Origin: Acidobacteriota bacterium
GTDB taxonomy: Bacteria; Acidobacteriota; Vicinamibacteria; Vicinamibacterales; UBA2999
Reading direction: 5' to 3'
DNA length: 64,000 bases
Assembly (NCBI GenBank): GCA_030697165.1
Contig: JAUYQQ010000022.1
Location: forward strand, 248,001 to 312,000
In this document: one piece after another, positions 1 through 10,971 of the stretch
How positions within the stretch are numbered: position 1 is the stretch's first letter
Layout: each line of letters begins with the position of its first letter
Made by a program: the position numbers and the translations under genes
The notes under the pieces: generated by a model
The model's database searches: none
What the model saw: the letters and a program-made list of their open reading frames with translations, nothing else
Told to the model about the DNA's origin: nothing

Positions 1-353
1 TCTTCGAACGGACTCTGCTTGAGCACGTAGCCTGAGGCGCCCGCGGCGAAGGCCTCGCGGGCGTACGCGGGCTCCTGGTGGCGCGTCAGGACGATGACCT
101 TTGTCTGCCGCCTGGCCTCCTGGATCCGCCGGATGACCGTCAAGTGGTCCGTGGGCCGCATCGCCAGGTCGATCACCACGATGTCGGGTGCCAGCGCGCG
201 GACTGCTTCGAGGGCGGCGTCACCGCCGGCGACGTCATGCACGACGTCAACGCCGGGCACCGACTGGAACAGTGCTCGTATCCCTTGTCGAACGCTCGCG
301 TGGTCGTCCGCGAGCAGGACCCTCAGTCGGCGTGGGGGTGGCATTGGGTGCAT
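1..353 (-). CDS. Response regulator receiver domain, NarL/FixJ-like (3' end beyond window)
   Basis: This is the N-terminal part of a two-component response regulator running off the left edge. From the start at 353 the protein shows the acidic pair at residues 16-17 (LLADDH), the phospho-acceptor Asp at about residue 62 (VVIDLAM), the conserved Thr at about 90 (VIVLTRH) and the Lys of the GYVLK motif at about 112. That is a complete CheY-like receiver fold. The GYVLK pattern is typical of the NarL/FixJ class, whose LuxR-type DNA-binding domain would follow beyond base 1. An alternative ATG lies at 344. The gene is divergent from the ferritin-like gene at 642. The target is unknown. Confidence 0.85.
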   Translation of the reverse strand, partial: MHPMPPPRRLRVLLADDHASVRQGIRALFQSVPGVDVVHDVAGGDAALEAVRALAPDIVVIDLAMRPTDHLTVIRRIQEARRQTKVIVLTRHQEPAYAREAFAAGASGYVLKQSPFE

Positions 354-552
354 GTCAGGACGCTTGGCTCGACTTGCAGGGTTCGTGCCCGGCACAAGTG
401 GAAAGCCACTGGTCAAGATGAGCAGCGAAAATCCAGGCGCGATTGTCCCGAGCGACAGCGCTACCGCAGCTTCGCCCACGAACCGCAGGGAGCAAACGGC
501 GCCGGTACGGGAAAACCCTGCGTGGAATGCGCACTGCATCCTCGCCATGGAG

Positions 553-575
553 CATTCCGACCGGGAAGCGGAATG
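553..575. promoter_or_regulatory. Inverted repeat CATTCCG/CGGAATG in divergent promoter region
   Basis: Arms CATTCCG (553-559) and CGGAATG (569-575) are separated by 9 bases. They lie in the 288-base gap between the divergent response regulator and ferritin-like genes, 67 bases before the latter's ATG. Position and symmetry suit a dimeric regulator site. No clear -35/-10 pair was recognised nearby, and the rest of the gap shows nothing else I can name. Confidence 0.3.
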
Positions 576-641
576 TTCGGCAAACCGATGAGCCACATGC
601 GATCCGGCGCTACCAGAGCGCGGCATCGAGGGAGACAGACG

Positions 642-1469
642 ATGAGCTACGACAAGAAAGAGGCGATTGGTGAACTGATCGCCAATCCGGTAAACCGCCG
701 CGACTTCGCCAAGCGGACGATGGCAGCGGGCCTGTGGGCCGCGGCCGGTGCCAGTGTGATCGGTTCCGGCGCCACGGTGCAGGCGCAGGGGATTACCGAC
801 GTTGACATCCTGAACTTCGCGTTGAATCTCGAGTACCTGGAGGCGGAGTTCTACACGGTCGCCACCACCGGGCGTCGGATCCAGGACCTCGACATCGGTG
901 TGACCGGCACGGGCACGCTCGGCGGCACCGTCGGTGGCAGTGTCGTGTCCATGGACAACCGCGTGATGCAGGTGGCCCGCGACATCGCCAACGAAGAGCA
1001 GATGCATGTGAAACTGCTGCGCACCGCCCTTGGATCAGCCGCGGTCGCCAAGCCGGCCATTAACCTGGCCGCGCTCGGCATTGGCTTCGCCAACGCCACC
1101 GAGTTCCTGACGCTGGCGCGGGCGTTTGAAGACGTCGGCGTGACCGCGTACCTCGGCGCGGCGCCGCTCATCTCGAGCCGGGCGATTCTGGCGGCGGCGG
1201 CCGGCATTGCGTTGACCGAAGGGCAGCACGCCGGCGTGCTCCGCTACCTCGTCTACGACCGGGGCATTGCCCAGCCTCAGCTCGATAGCGCCGACGTCCC
1301 GCCACTCGGTTCGCCCAATGGCCGGCTCTTCAACGTGACGAATGAGGGACTGAGCCCAGCTCGTACGCCCAGCCAGGTGCTGGCCGTTGTGTACGCCAAT
1401 AAGACCGCGGGCGCCACGAGCGGTGGCTTTTTCCCGGGCGGCTTCAACGGCACCATTCGGACGGTTTAG
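642..1469 (+). CDS. Tat-exported ferritin-like domain protein
   Basis: A 275-residue protein of the ferritin_2 type (diiron four-helix bundle). The start at 642 is chosen because a GAGGGAGA ribosome-binding site lies just upstream; the frame stays open far upstream without coding character. The N-terminus has a twin-arginine motif (NRRDFAKRT, residues 18-26) and a hydrophobic stretch ending VQAQG, so export is likely. The bundle carries acidic residues in NLEYLEAEF (about 62-70), an EEQMH motif (118-122) and EGQH (193-196), matching the spaced E..ExxH metal ligands of ferritin-like proteins. Iron or oxidative-stress handling in the periplasm is inferred from the family. It is followed 48 bases later by a convergent amine oxidase. 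Confidence 0.85.
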   Translation: MSYDKKEAIGELIANPVNRRDFAKRTMAAGLWAAAGASVIGSGATVQAQGITDVDILNFALNLEYLEAEFYTVATTGRRIQDLDIGVTGTGTLGGTVGGSVVSMDNRVMQVARDIANEEQMHVKLLRTALGSAAVAKPAINLAALGIGFANATEFLTLARAFEDVGVTAYLGAAPLISSRAILAAAAGIALTEGQHAGVLRYLVYDRGIAQPQLDSADVPPLGSPNGRLFNVTNEGLSPARTPSQVLAVVYANKTAGATSGGFFPGGFNGTIRTV

Positions 1470-1517
1470 CGGCGCGGTGGGGCAGCGGCCACGTGCGCCG
1501 CTGCCCCCGCTTGGAGC

Positions 1518-3080
1518 CTACCCGCGCATAGCGCGCTCGTGGACCAGCTTGAGCGCCTGCCAGCCGGCCGACACGGCGCCCTCCTGCCAGTCGGGTTCTG
1601 AGTGCGGGGTGACCGCTGCTGAGCCGAGCAGGATTCGGTTATCAACTTTCGACAGAATCTGCCGGCGCGCTTCGTTGCGGCCGCTGGCGTAGCCACCCAT
1701 GTTGTAGGGAACCTTCTTCCACCACACGGCGTAAGCGCTTTCGAACTCGGTGCGGACCTGCGGGTGCACCTTGCTGACGTTGCTCAACACGTGCTCGATG
1801 CGCGCGGCGACCGGCTGGTCGAGCAGGGTGCCGATGGGGCCGTTGGTGTACAACCCGAGCAGCACGCCCTTCTTCGCCATGAGGTCGGCCGACGGGTACG
1901 ACAACTGGCCGAGCGGCAGGTTCGAGTAGAGGTGGCCGCCGAAGATGCCGTCATCCTCTTCCCAGAAGCGGCGCTTCATGGCCAGGCCGACCTTGGCGCT
2001 GTTGCTGTAGTTCACCGCCTTGATCGCCTCCATGATGTCGCTGGCGAGGTTGATGTCGAGGCCGGCGACGAGGTTGAGCGGCATCGACACCACCACGTAG
2101 TCGGCCGAGGTCTCGACCTTCTTGCCGCTCCTCTTGTCGAGGTATGTGACCTTCACGCCGGTATCGCTCTGGTGCACCGACTGGATCTCGGCGTTGAACG
2201 TGATTCGCTTCGGCCCAATCGCGCGCTCGAAGGCCTTGGCGATCTGGTCCATGCCGCCGATCGGCTGGAACATGGGCGATGCCGTCGTGCCTTCAATCGC
2301 CGGCACCGAGCGCAGGCGGTTGCCGAACCCGGCCTGCAGCAGCGCCGCCAACTGGTACGGGTCGCCTTCGCCGCGGTTCGCAAAGGCCTTGTAGGTGCGG
2401 GTGTTGGCATCGAGGTAGCCCTGGCCGATCAGGTAGCTGGTGAGTCGCTTCTGATCCTCCGGGGTCAGCGGCACGTCCAGCTGCTTCTGATCGATCGCCT
2501 TGACCAGCAACTCGTTGACCTGCCCGGCCAGGTCGGCCTTGACCTCGCGCATGCGAATCTTCTTGTTGGCGAGCGTCCCGGCGGCGGCGCCTTCGTAATA
2601 GAAGTACGACGCGTCCGATTCGTTGATGAACACCTGGAGCGGCACGCCGAGTTGCTTGCAGTAGTTCAGCACGCCGTGGTGCGAGTGCGGGATCCGCCAC
2701 GGTCCGACGTTGATGTACTGCCCTTCGTCGAACGCGCAGACCTGAGCCTCGCCGCCCGGCTCGGTGTGCGTCGAGCCCTTGCGGACGGTCCACTGCAGCC
2801 CGCCGACGCGTTCGCGCGCCTCGAGCACCTGGTAGTCGTAACCGAGCTTCCCAAGTTCATACGCGGTGACGAGGCCCGAGAGGCCGCCGCCGAGTATCAG
2901 CACCTTGGCTTTCGCCGGACGGCCGGTGAGCTCGGGCCGCTGGCCCGCCGATCCCGCCATGAGATCCCACGAGCTCATGGCGCTCATCACCAGCGACGAG
3001 CCGCCGACGGCGCCCAGTTGTTCGAGAAACCGGCGCCTGGTCAGTGCCGGAAATGACGCCCGTGGACTGTGCTTGCTCAT
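1518..3080 (-). CDS. Tat-exported flavin amine oxidase (FAD-dependent oxidoreductase)
   Basis: A 520-residue flavin monoamine oxidase/L-amino-acid oxidase family protein. A twin-arginine signal (TRRRFLEQLG, residues 14-23) indicates export of the folded flavoprotein. The Rossmann FAD site follows: KVLILGGGLSGL (about 59-70), then the acidic residue in VLEARERVGG. The C-terminal ILLGSAAVTPHSEPDWQEGA segment matches the FAD-closing motif of the family. The substrate (a primary amine or amino acid) cannot be read from sequence. It is monocistronic in appearance, with a good candidate promoter at 3120-3148. The methyltransferase gene upstream on the same strand ends at 3185. Confidence 0.85.
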   Translation of the reverse strand: MSKHSPRASFPALTRRRFLEQLGAVGGSSLVMSAMSSWDLMAGSAGQRPELTGRPAKAKVLILGGGLSGLVTAYELGKLGYDYQVLEARERVGGLQWTVRKGSTHTEPGGEAQVCAFDEGQYINVGPWRIPHSHHGVLNYCKQLGVPLQVFINESDASYFYYEGAAAGTLANKKIRMREVKADLAGQVNELLVKAIDQKQLDVPLTPEDQKRLTSYLIGQGYLDANTRTYKAFANRGEGDPYQLAALLQAGFGNRLRSVPAIEGTTASPMFQPIGGMDQIAKAFERAIGPKRITFNAEIQSVHQSDTGVKVTYLDKRSGKKVETSADYVVVSMPLNLVAGLDINLASDIMEAIKAVNYSNSAKVGLAMKRRFWEEDDGIFGGHLYSNLPLGQLSYPSADLMAKKGVLLGLYTNGPIGTLLDQPVAARIEHVLSNVSKVHPQVRTEFESAYAVWWKKVPYNMGGYASGRNEARRQILSKVDNRILLGSAAVTPHSEPDWQEGAVSAGWQALKLVHERAMRG

Positions 3081-3119
3081 GCTTGTAAGCCTTTGTAACT
3101 GAAGCTTATGAAACCCATC

Positions 3120-3148
3120 CGATTAGGGCATAAGAGTACATCAGTCAA
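3120..3148 (-). promoter_or_regulatory. Candidate sigma-70 promoter of the amine oxidase gene
   Basis: On the minus strand, TTGACT (3148-3143) is followed after exactly 17 bases by TAATCG (3125-3120). The -35 is near consensus and the -10 is weak. It lies about 40 bases before the start codon at 3080. Confidence 0.4.
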
Positions 3149-3184
3149 GGCATCACGGTGAAACCGCCGCGAGTTCGCCGGACG

Positions 3185-3802
3185 CTACGGCGCGCAGACC
3201 ACCAGCTTCCAGATCGGCGGCACGTTGACGGCTTCGATCGAGAGCGCGCGCAGACCGCCTTCTTCGAGCAGCGGCGTCAGCGCCAGGCCGGTCTTGAACC
3301 CGACGTAGCGGGTCATCGGCTCGACGAACCGCTCGAGCCATGCCGCGGCCGGGTGCTCACTCTGGAAGTGATTGAGCAGGATGATTCGTCCACCCGGTGC
3401 GCAGACACGGCGCAGCTCTTTCGCAGTGTTGACCGGATCGCTCACCACCGACATCACGTACGGCGCGTAGACCACGTCGAATGAACCCGCCGCGACGGGC
3501 AGCTGTTCCGCGTTGCCACGCAGCAGTCTCACGCGCGGCCCGCGCTCGCGTTGCGACAGCCGCTCTTGCGCCTGCGCCAGCATCGGGACCGAGAGATCGA
3601 GCCCGACGACGCGGCAGGTGGGTGGATAGAGGGGCAGGGTCAGCCCGGTGCCTATGCCGATCTCCAGGACGCGCTGGCCCGGCCGTAGCTGCATTTCCGC
3701 GACGGCTTTCCTGCGTCCCTCGTCGAGTATGCCGCCGAACGCGAAATCGTAGACCGGCGACAGCCGGTGGTACGCGCGTTCGATGGCAACAGTGGCGGTC
3801 AT
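3185..3802 (-). CDS. SAM-dependent methyltransferase, PmtA-like (phospholipid N-methyltransferase family)
   Basis: A 205-residue class I methyltransferase. The start at 3802 is preferred because homology-like sequence begins with the YHRLSPVYDFAFG segment. SAM-binding motif I is VLEIGIGTG (45-53), the acidic motif II is VVGLDLS, and post-I NAEQLPVAAGSFD follows. The N-terminal YDFAFGGILDEGRR and overall layout resemble bacterial phosphatidylethanolamine N-methyltransferases of the Rhodobacter PmtA type. Phospholipid methylation is therefore a reasonable guess, but a quinone or other small-molecule methyltransferase is possible. It is divergent from the propeller/barrel gene at 3876, with a 73-base shared promoter gap. 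Confidence 0.8.
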   Translation of the reverse strand: MTATVAIERAYHRLSPVYDFAFGGILDEGRRKAVAEMQLRPGQRVLEIGIGTGLTLPLYPPTCRVVGLDLSVPMLAQAQERLSQRERGPRVRLLRGNAEQLPVAAGSFDVVYAPYVMSVVSDPVNTAKELRRVCAPGGRIILLNHFQSEHPAAAWLERFVEPMTRYVGFKTGLALTPLLEEGGLRALSIEAVNVPPIWKLVVCAP

Positions 3803-3875
3803 GCCCCGGAAAGAGCAAACGTGATGCCGATCGGCAGGAAGGCGCACATCTTGCAATTCCCGTGGTGAGGTTGCA

Positions 3876-6800
3876 ATGAGATCCCTTCTGGTTTGCATGG
3901 TCACGGCCCTGATACTCGGACTCGCGATTCCCGCTGACGCCCAATACTTCGGGCGCAATAAGGTACAGCACCAACGCTTCGACTTCAAGGTGCTGACCAG
4001 CGAGCACTTCGATGTCTATTACTACCCAGAAGAAGAAGCCGCCGTTCGTCTCGCCACGCGGATGGCCGAGCGCTGGTATTCCCGATTGTCGCACCTGTTG
4101 AAGCACGAGTTAAGCAGCAGACAGAAGCTCATCCTCTACGCAGCTCATCCGCACTTCCAGCAGACCAACGTCCTCAACGGCGAAATCGGCGAGGGCACCG
4201 GCGGCGTCACCGAAAGCGCCAAGCGGCGCGTCATCCTGCCCTTCGCGGGAGGACTGGCGGAGACCGACCATGTGCTGGGCCACGAGCTGGTTCACGCGTT
4301 CCAGTACGACATGGCGGGCCAGACCGACCTGCAGGGCCGCCCGGTGGGTCCCGGCCTGCAGGCGCTGCCGCTGTGGTTCATCGAAGGCATGGCCGAGTAC
4401 CTCTCGCTGGGGGCGGTTGATGCCAACACCGCCATGTGGGTCCGCGAAGCTTCGTCCCGTGACGCGATGCCCACCATCGACAAGCTCGACGATCCCGACG
4501 TCTTCCCCTATCGATACGGCCACGCGTTCTGGGCCTATGTCGCCGGCCGCTGGGGCGACCACGTCGTCGGCGAGATGTTACGCGCCACCGGGCCGCGAGG
4601 AGATATCGAGGGTGCAGTGCAGGTGGTGCTTGGCACCGACGCCAAGACCCTGAGCGCCGACTGGCACGCGGCCACGCGCCAAAGTTACGCGGGGGTCTTC
4701 GAGTCGGCGCGTGCGCAGATGTCTGGAGCGCCGCTCATCAGCAAAGCCAGCGGCGGTGGCGACATGAACCTGGCGCCCGCGCTCAGTCCCGACGGACGGC
4801 GACTGATCTATTTGTCGGAGCGATCCCTCTTCTCGATCGACATGTACGTCGCCGACGCGATCACCGGCCGCACCACGCGCAAGATTGTCTCGACCGCGAC
4901 CGATCCGCACTTCGACAGCCTGCAGTTCCTCTCCTCGGCCGGCGACTGGGCCGCCGACAATCGCCGGTTTGTGTTCGCCGCGCTCAGCTCGGGAAGGCCG
5001 GTGCTGGCGATTGTCGATGCCGACACCGGGCGCCGGGAGCGGGAGCGAAAGTTCGAGAACCTCGACGAAATTCATAACCCGGCCTGGTCGCCCGACGGCC
5101 GCCAGGTCGCGTTCTCGGCCATGCGGGGCGGTGTCCTCGACTTGTTCGTGTGGACGCTGGCGAATGACGAATTGCAGCAGCTGACCAACGACGCTTATGC
5201 TGACCTGGATCCTGAGTGGTCGCCCGATGGCCGCGAGCTGGCGTGGGTTACCGATCGGTTCTCCTCCGATCTCACCACGCTCGCCTTTGGCAACTACCGC
5301 ATTGGCAGCATGGTGGTGGCCACTCGGCAAATGCGCGAGCTGGCTGGGTTTGCCACCGGTGGCAACAGCAATCCGGAGTTTGCCGCCGACGGCACGTTGT
5401 TCTTCATCGCCGCGCCAGACGGCATTCCAAATGTCTACCGCCTGACCCGTGGCGCTGGGGCGCAGGCGGCGCGGGTGACCAACGTCCTCTCGGGTGTCAG
5501 CGGCATTACTCCGCTCACGCCCGCCTTGTCGGTGGCGGCTGCGGGACCTGGGGTGGTGTTCACCGTATTCGAGAACGACGGCTACAACATCTATTCGAGC
5601 GAGGGCACCCGCTCGGCCGCTGACAGCGGATTGAGGGAAGGCACGAATGCCGCCGTGCTGCCGCCGGCTGAACGCAAGGCCGGCGAGGTCACCGAGCGGC
5701 TCGAGAACCCGGTTCGCGGCCTGCCCGAAGCCCGGGTCTACCCGGCCGAGGACTACAAACCCAGACTCTCGCTGGATGCCATCAGCCAGCCCACGGTGGG
5801 CGTCGGGGTCGATCAGTTCGGTGCCTACGGCGGTGGCGGCGTTTCGTTCCTGTTCAGCGATGTGCTTGGTGAGCACATGCTGGGCGCCAACGTGATGGTG
5901 AGCAATCGCCTCGAGGAAACCGGCGGCTCGATCGGCTACCTCAATCGCCAGTCGCGATGGAATTGGGGCGCCATCGTCGAGCAGGCGCCGTATGTCACGG
6001 GCGCCTTCGCCCAGGGCATCACGACCATCAACGGCCAGGACGTCATCGTCCAGCAATCGCTGCGCCAGCGTCAAACCAACCAATCGGCCAGCCTGATTGC
6101 GCAGTACCCGTTCAGCAGGGTTCATCGTCTCGAGTTTGCCGGCGGCGGCCGCCGCATCAGCTTCGACTCGCAGCTTGAAACGTTCTACTACTCCCCGGTC
6201 ACCGGCGATCTGCTGGGCGATGAGGTTACCGAGTTGCCTCGGCCGGAGGCGCTCAATCTGGGCGAGGCGAGCGCCGCGCTGGTCTACGACTCGTCGGTGT
6301 TTGGCGCGACCAGTCCGCTGGTCGGCCAGCGGTACCGGCTCGAGTTCTCGCAGATGGCCGGCTCGCTGAGCTTCAGCAGCGTGACCGCCGACTACCGCAG
6401 GTACTTCATGCCGGTGCGGCCGTTCACGCTCGCCGTTCGCGCGTTGCACTTCGGCCGCTACGGCGCTGGCGGCGAGGATCCGCGGTTGCCGGAACTCTAT
6501 CTGGGCTATCCGGGTCTGGTGCGCGGCTACGACGTCGGCTCGTTCGACGCCAACGAGTGCGTCGAAGTGGACCTGGCATCATGCGACGCCTTCGATCAGA
6601 CCAAGGGCAGCCGCATTGCGGTCGCCGGCGCCGAGTTCCGCTTTCCGCTGCTCGGGCTGTTCAACCGCAGTTCGTTCTACGGCGGGTTCCCCCTGGAGAT
6701 GGCGTTCTTCGGGGATGCGGGACTGGCCTGGACCGAGGACAACCAGCCCTCGTTCAGCGGTGGTGAACGCGACTGGGTCCGCAGTGCCGGCGTCGCCCTC

Positions 6801-6908
6801 CGGGCCAACGTGCTCGGCTACGCGATTGCCGAAATCGCCTACGTGCGGCCGTTCGATCGTTCGCGGCGCGGCTGGGTGTGGCAGTTCGGCCTGATGCCGG
6901 GGTTCTGA
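3876..6908 (+). CDS. Outer-membrane protein: gluzincin-like peptidase, TolB-type propeller and surface-antigen barrel
   Basis: A 1010-residue exported protein with a Sec signal peptide (residues 1-22, ending ADAQ). Residues about 30-240 form a peptidase-MA/gluzincin-like domain: HELVH at 136-140 and FIEGMAEY at about 168-175 supply a plausible zinc site (HExxH plus downstream Glu). Residues about 285-560 contain WD40-like PD40 repeats ([35 protein letters not shown]), as in TolB. From about 625 to the end there is a beta-barrel region like the bacterial surface antigen (Omp85/BamA) domain, ending in an aromatic-terminated strand. A surface- or periplasm-facing protease tethered in the outer membrane is inferred. 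The next gene starts 4 bases downstream, so they are likely co-transcribed. Confidence 0.8.
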   Translation: MRSLLVCMVTALILGLAIPADAQYFGRNKVQHQRFDFKVLTSEHFDVYYYPEEEAAVRLATRMAERWYSRLSHLLKHELSSRQKLILYAAHPHFQQTNVLNGEIGEGTGGVTESAKRRVILPFAGGLAETDHVLGHELVHAFQYDMAGQTDLQGRPVGPGLQALPLWFIEGMAEYLSLGAVDANTAMWVREASSRDAMPTIDKLDDPDVFPYRYGHAFWAYVAGRWGDHVVGEMLRATGPRGDIEGAVQVVLGTDAKTLSADWHAATRQSYAGVFESARAQMSGAPLISKASGGGDMNLAPALSPDGRRLIYLSERSLFSIDMYVADAITGRTTRKIVSTATDPHFDSLQFLSSAGDWAADNRRFVFAALSSGRPVLAIVDADTGRRERERKFENLDEIHNPAWSPDGRQVAFSAMRGGVLDLFVWTLANDELQQLTNDAYADLDPEWSPDGRELAWVTDRFSSDLTTLAFGNYRIGSMVVATRQMRELAGFATGGNSNPEFAADGTLFFIAAPDGIPNVYRLTRGAGAQAARVTNVLSGVSGITPLTPALSVAAAGPGVVFTVFENDGYNIYSSEGTRSAADSGLREGTNAAVLPPAERKAGEVTERLENPVRGLPEARVYPAEDYKPRLSLDAISQPTVGVGVDQFGAYGGGGVSFLFSDVLGEHMLGANVMVSNRLEETGGSIGYLNRQSRWNWGAIVEQAPYVTGAFAQGITTINGQDVIVQQSLRQRQTNQSASLIAQYPFSRVHRLEFAGGGRRISFDSQLETFYYSPVTGDLLGDEVTELPRPEALNLGEASAALVYDSSVFGATSPLVGQRYRLEFSQMAGSLSFSSVTADYRRYFMPVRPFTLAVRALHFGRYGAGGEDPRLPELYLGYPGLVRGYDVGSFDANECVEVDLASCDAFDQTKGSRIAVAGAEFRFPLLGLFNRSSFYGGFPLEMAFFGDAGLAWTEDNQPSFSGGERDWVRSAGVALRANVLGYAIAEIAYVRPFDRSRRGWVWQFGLMPGF

Positions 6909-6912
6909 GGCC

Positions 6913-8247
6913 ATGAGAAGCACACTCTTGCTGTCAGGGATCGCGTTGGGCGTGGCCATGGCCGTCGGTTGCAGCAGCACCTCGGGTGTCGCCGTGATTC
7001 AGGGCGTCGGCGCCACCCCCGCGTTGCCACCGCCCGACACCTCGGTGATTCCTACCATCAGCGTCGCGAAGGCAATCGGGTGGCCCGGCGAATCGCTGCC
7101 GGCCACTGCCGCGGGCACCACCGTGACGGCCTTCGCGCGTGGACTCGACCACCCGCGCTGGTTGTATGTGCTCCCCAACGGCGATGTGCTGGTCGCCGAA
7201 ACCAACGCTCCGCCAGGGCGTGGCGCGGTCACCGGCATCAGGGGGTGGTTCTTCAGGCGCTACCAGAAGCAGGCCGGCGCCGCCGTGCCCAGCGCCAATC
7301 GCATCACCTTGCTCCGGGACGCCGACGGGGATGGCGTGGCCGAAGTGCGGTCGGCGTTGTTGACGGATCTGAACTCGCCTTTTGGCATGGCGCTGATCGG
7401 CAACACGCTCTACATCGCCAACGCCGATGCCATCGTCAAGGTGCCGTACGCCGCCGGCGACACGACCATCACGGCGCCGGTCACGACCGTGACCAGCCTG
7501 CCGGGCGCCGGAACCTTCAATCACCACTGGACCAAGAACATCATCGCGAGCCCGGATGGTTCGAAGCTTTATGCCACGGTCGGCTCCAACAGCAACATCG
7601 CCGAGCACGGCATGCACGAAGAAGACGGCCGGGCGGCGATTTGGCAGATCGATCTGGCGACCGGCGCCAAGCGCCTGTTCGCGACGGGTCTGCGTAACCC
7701 GGTCGGCCTGGCGTGGAACAAGGAAACCGGCGCGCTGTGGACGGCCGTGAACGAGCGTGACGAGCTTGGCAACGACCTGGTGCCCGACTACATGACCGCG
7801 GTCCAGGACGGCGGCTTCTATGGGTGGCCGTACAGCTATTTCGGGTCCCACGTGGACGAGAGGGTCAAACCACCGCGGCCTGACCTGGTCGCCACGGCCA
7901 TTGTTCCTGACTACGCACTGGGCTCGCACACCGCCTCGCTCGGTCTCGCCTATACCCACGTCAATAGCCTGCCGGCGCTGTTTCAGCGCGGCATGTTTGT
8001 TGGGCAGCACGGGTCGTGGAACCGGAAACCGCGCAGCGGCTACAAGGTGATCTTTGTGCCATTCGCGGGAGGCAAGCCTTCAGGTCTGCCGGTTGATGTG
8101 CTGACCGGCTTCCTTACGCAAGACGGCGAGGCCATGGGCCGTCCGGTCGGTGTCGCCCTCGACTCGCGCGGCGGGCTGCTGGTGGCCGATGACGTGGGAA
8201 ATGCGGTGTGGCGGGTCGCCGGCACGGCGGGAATGGCGCGTCGGTAG
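6913..8247 (+). CDS. Sorbosone dehydrogenase-like lipoprotein (six-bladed propeller, PQQ sugar dehydrogenase family)
   Basis: A 444-residue lipoprotein: the signal ends in the lipobox AMAVGC with Cys20 as the acylation site. The mature part is a soluble glucose/sorbosone dehydrogenase-type beta-propeller. Segments include [25 protein letters not shown] (given here only by its ends, about 74-98), [47 protein letters not shown] and [16 protein letters not shown]. These resemble the calcium and PQQ pocket segments of the family. Oxidation of an aldose or sorbosone at the cell envelope is inferred from the family only. It is translated just after the propeller/barrel protease gene (4-base gap). 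Confidence 0.85.
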   Translation: MRSTLLLSGIALGVAMAVGCSSTSGVAVIQGVGATPALPPPDTSVIPTISVAKAIGWPGESLPATAAGTTVTAFARGLDHPRWLYVLPNGDVLVAETNAPPGRGAVTGIRGWFFRRYQKQAGAAVPSANRITLLRDADGDGVAEVRSALLTDLNSPFGMALIGNTLYIANADAIVKVPYAAGDTTITAPVTTVTSLPGAGTFNHHWTKNIIASPDGSKLYATVGSNSNIAEHGMHEEDGRAAIWQIDLATGAKRLFATGLRNPVGLAWNKETGALWTAVNERDELGNDLVPDYMTAVQDGGFYGWPYSYFGSHVDERVKPPRPDLVATAIVPDYALGSHTASLGLAYTHVNSLPALFQRGMFVGQHGSWNRKPRSGYKVIFVPFAGGKPSGLPVDVLTGFLTQDGEAMGRPVGVALDSRGGLLVADDVGNAVWRVAGTAGMARR

Positions 8248-8284
8248 CTCAGGCGGCGCCGAGAAGCAGCTCCTCGCGCCGTGG

Positions 8285-10447
8285 TTACGTCCTGAGCGGC
8301 GTGTTCTTGATCGGCAACTCACGGACGCGGATGCCGGTGGCCGCGTGGATCGCGTTGCACAGCGCCGGCGCCAGCGGGGGCACCGGCGGCTCGCCCAGGC
8401 CGCCGAGCGGCGCGTCCGAACGAATGAACGCTGTGGTGATCTTCGGGGCGTCGGCGATGTGGATCATAGGGTAGTCGCGAAAGTTGGTCTGGACAATGCG
8501 GCCCTGGTCGATGGTAATTTCGCTCAGCAGAGCTGCCGAGAGGGCGAAGATGATGCCGCCTTCCACCTGGGCGGTGGCACCGTCGAGGTTGACGACATCG
8601 CCGCAGTCAACGGCGGCGTAGACGTTCAATACTTTCAGCTGACCGTCGGGAGACACCGCGACATGCACCACTTCGGCGCAGATGGTGCCGAAGCTGTCAC
8701 ACACGGCAATGCCGCGGCCTTCGCCGGTCGGCAGGGGAGTGCCCCAGCCGGACATGGCCGCCGCCTTCTCGAGCGCGGCCTTGAAGCGCGGTTGCTCGCC
8801 GAGCAGCCCGCGCCGGAACTCGAACGGATCCTTGCCGGCGGCGTGCGCCATCTCGTCGATGAAGGATTCCTTGAAGAAGCCGTGCTGCGAGTTGAGCACC
8901 GATCGCCACTGGCCGTCGCGGATCGGATGGGCGGCCTTCTTCTCTTCGGCCTCCTTTTCGTCGATGGCGTACGGCATGAACACGGCCTCGCCATTGCCGC
9001 CGCCGGTGTAGTTGGAGTGCGCGGCCAGGAGCACCCCGTTCGCGTCGAGCGCGCCGGCATGCCGCGACATCGCCGCGCCGCGATAGTAATCGTGCTGGAT
9101 GTCGTTCTCGCGCGTCCAGATGGTCTTGACCGGCACCGGCGACATCGCCCTGGCCACGCGCACGCCGAGATCCACGTAGTCGAACGTGAACGGCAGGCGC
9201 CGGCCGAAGCCGCCACCGAGCAGGAAATTCGTGAGCTTCACATTCCCGGTATCGAGGCCGAGCGCCTTGGCCGCGACGCTGCGCGCGTTCAGCGGATCCT
9301 GCACGCCGGCCCACACCTCCGCGCGATCGTTCTCAACCCTGGCCGTGCACACCATGGGCTCCATCGTCGCGTGCGCGAGAAACGGTGCGCGGTAATCGGC
9401 GGTGACGGTTGTCGCGGCGTTCTTCGGCAGCGCCGGCGCCGGGCCGAGCGCCTGGTCGAAGGCCGCGAAAATCGACGCCGTCGAGACCGCGCCGTGTCCG
9501 GCATCGCTGAACTCCGGCGTGAGAGCGGCCAGCGCGCGGCGGGCGCGCCAGAAGCTGTCGGCAACCACCGCCACCGCCTCGTCTAACCGCACGACTTTCT
9601 TGACGCCGGGCATCGCCTCGGCGGGCGCGGTGTCAACCGACACCAGCTTGCCGCCCTGCACCGGCGCGATTGCGAGCGCGGCGTAGAGCATGCCCGGCAG
9701 GGTGAAGTCGATGGCATAGACGGCGCTGCCGTCCACCTTGGAGGGGATGTCGAGCCGCTTCGCCGAGGTACGGCGAATGGTAAAGGTGTCGGGGTTCTTG
9801 AGCGCCGGGCTGGTCGGCACCGATTCGGCCGCTGCCGCGCGCGCGAGTTCACCGTAGGTGGCGCTCTTACCCGAGGCCGCGTGGGCGACGCGCGACGCCT
9901 TGGCCGCGCACTCGGCGGCCGGCACGTTCCACTGCTTCGCGGCGGCCGCCACGAGCATCTCCTTCGCGGCGGCGCCGGCCACCCGCATGCCCCACTCGCC
10001 GGTGCCCCGCACCGCGGTCGAACCGCCCGTCACCATGAGGCCGAACCACTCCATGGCCTTGAAGGCGCCGTAATCGACGCCGCGCCCCAGCATGGCCGGC
10101 ACGTAGCCGCCACCCATGGCGCGGATGATGTAGCCGTTGGCGTACTCGTCGAGCGCCGGTGCTTCTTCGGCGCGGACCAGCGACCAGTCGGCTTCCAGTT
10201 CCTCGGCCGCCATCATGGCCAGCGCCGTCGGCGTGCCCTGGCCCATCTCGCAGTGCGGGATCAGGATCTCGATCAGGTTGTCGGGCGTGATCGTGATCCA
10301 GGTCGTGAGCTGACCCTTGGCCGCGGCATCGTCCGACACGAGTGAGTGCCGGCTGGGTGCGAAGGTGAAGCCGGCGACGCCGATGAGGAAACCGCCGCCG
10401 GCCACCGTGCCGGCGCCGATGAACGCGCGCCTGGTCCACTTGTTCAT
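8285..10447 (-). CDS. Molybdopterin-binding subunit of a xanthine dehydrogenase-family hydroxylase (IorB-like)
   Basis: A 720-residue large subunit. The N-terminus has a Tat motif ([10 protein letters not shown]) and hydrophobic stretch, which together with the absence of an FAD subunit resembles isoquinoline 1-oxidoreductase-type periplasmic enzymes. Family landmarks include the [16 protein letters not shown]-type segment (about residues 69-84), the GGGFGRR loop in the middle, and the closing [18 protein letters not shown] segment with the glutamate region used for catalysis. The start at 10447 overlaps the stop of the upstream 2Fe-2S gene by 4 bases (ATGA), so translation is coupled. Substrate hydroxylation of an aldehyde or N-heterocycle is inferred; the electron acceptor is not encoded next to it. 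Confidence 0.9.
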   Translation of the reverse strand: MNKWTRRAFIGAGTVAGGGFLIGVAGFTFAPSRHSLVSDDAAAKGQLTTWITITPDNLIEILIPHCEMGQGTPTALAMMAAEELEADWSLVRAEEAPALDEYANGYIIRAMGGGYVPAMLGRGVDYGAFKAMEWFGLMVTGGSTAVRGTGEWGMRVAGAAAKEMLVAAAAKQWNVPAAECAAKASRVAHAASGKSATYGELARAAAAESVPTSPALKNPDTFTIRRTSAKRLDIPSKVDGSAVYAIDFTLPGMLYAALAIAPVQGGKLVSVDTAPAEAMPGVKKVVRLDEAVAVVADSFWRARRALAALTPEFSDAGHGAVSTASIFAAFDQALGPAPALPKNAATTVTADYRAPFLAHATMEPMVCTARVENDRAEVWAGVQDPLNARSVAAKALGLDTGNVKLTNFLLGGGFGRRLPFTFDYVDLGVRVARAMSPVPVKTIWTRENDIQHDYYRGAAMSRHAGALDANGVLLAAHSNYTGGGNGEAVFMPYAIDEKEAEEKKAAHPIRDGQWRSVLNSQHGFFKESFIDEMAHAAGKDPFEFRRGLLGEQPRFKAALEKAAAMSGWGTPLPTGEGRGIAVCDSFGTICAEVVHVAVSPDGQLKVLNVYAAVDCGDVVNLDGATAQVEGGIIFALSAALLSEITIDQGRIVQTNFRDYPMIHIADAPKITTAFIRSDAPLGGLGEPPVPPLAPALCNAIHAATGIRVRELPIKNTPLRT

Positions 10448-10926
10448 GACACGCTCCCTTCGGTGGTGGTGCTGGCGACGGAGGCGATGGCATGAATGGC
10501 GGTCCGCACGCGCGTGAACGTGCCGCAACGGCAGACGTTGGTCAGGCGGGCGTCGATGTCGGCATCGGTCGGCTTCGGCGTCTCGGCGAGCAGCGCCGCA
10601 ACGGCCATGATCATGCCCGACTGGCAATAGCCGCACTGCGGCACTTGATGCGCCACCCAGGCGGCCTGCACCTGGTGCAGCGTGCCGTCTTGCGCCAGCC
10701 CTTCAATCGTCGTCACACTCTTGCCCTCGGCAGCCGAGGTCGGCAGGACGCACGAGCGCACCGGCCGGCCATCGAGATGCACGGTGCACGCGCCACAGGC
10801 GGCGATGCCACAGCCGAACTTGGTGCCGGTGAGCCCGACGGTTTCGCGCAGCGCCCACAACAGGGGCATCTCCGGTTCGACATCGAGGGTGTGGGTCGTG
10901 CCGTTGACGGTGAGGGTGATGGCCAT
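10444..10926 (-). CDS. 2Fe-2S iron-sulfur subunit of the molybdenum hydroxylase (IorA-like)
   Basis: A 160-residue small subunit. The plant-type 2Fe-2S cluster is bound by C39, C44, C47 and C59 ([17 protein letters not shown] region). The second helical-domain cluster is bound by C98, C101, C132 and C134 (QCGYCQSG and VCRCGT). This two-cluster layout is diagnostic of the small subunit of xanthine dehydrogenase/aldehyde oxidase/isoquinoline oxidoreductase. It passes electrons from the molybdenum subunit encoded immediately downstream with a 4-base overlap. The start at 10926 gives the usual MxITLTVNG N-terminus. No separate FAD subunit or XdhC-type maturation gene is visible in the window. Confidence 0.92.
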   Translation of the reverse strand: MAITLTVNGTTHTLDVEPEMPLLWALRETVGLTGTKFGCGIAACGACTVHLDGRPVRSCVLPTSAAEGKSVTTIEGLAQDGTLHQVQAAWVAHQVPQCGYCQSGMIMAVAALLAETPKPTDADIDARLTNVCRCGTFTRVRTAIHAIASVASTTTEGSVS

Positions 10927-10971
10927 GAATCCTCTTTGGCCGCGCGGCGTACGCGGTGCCACGAGGATACG

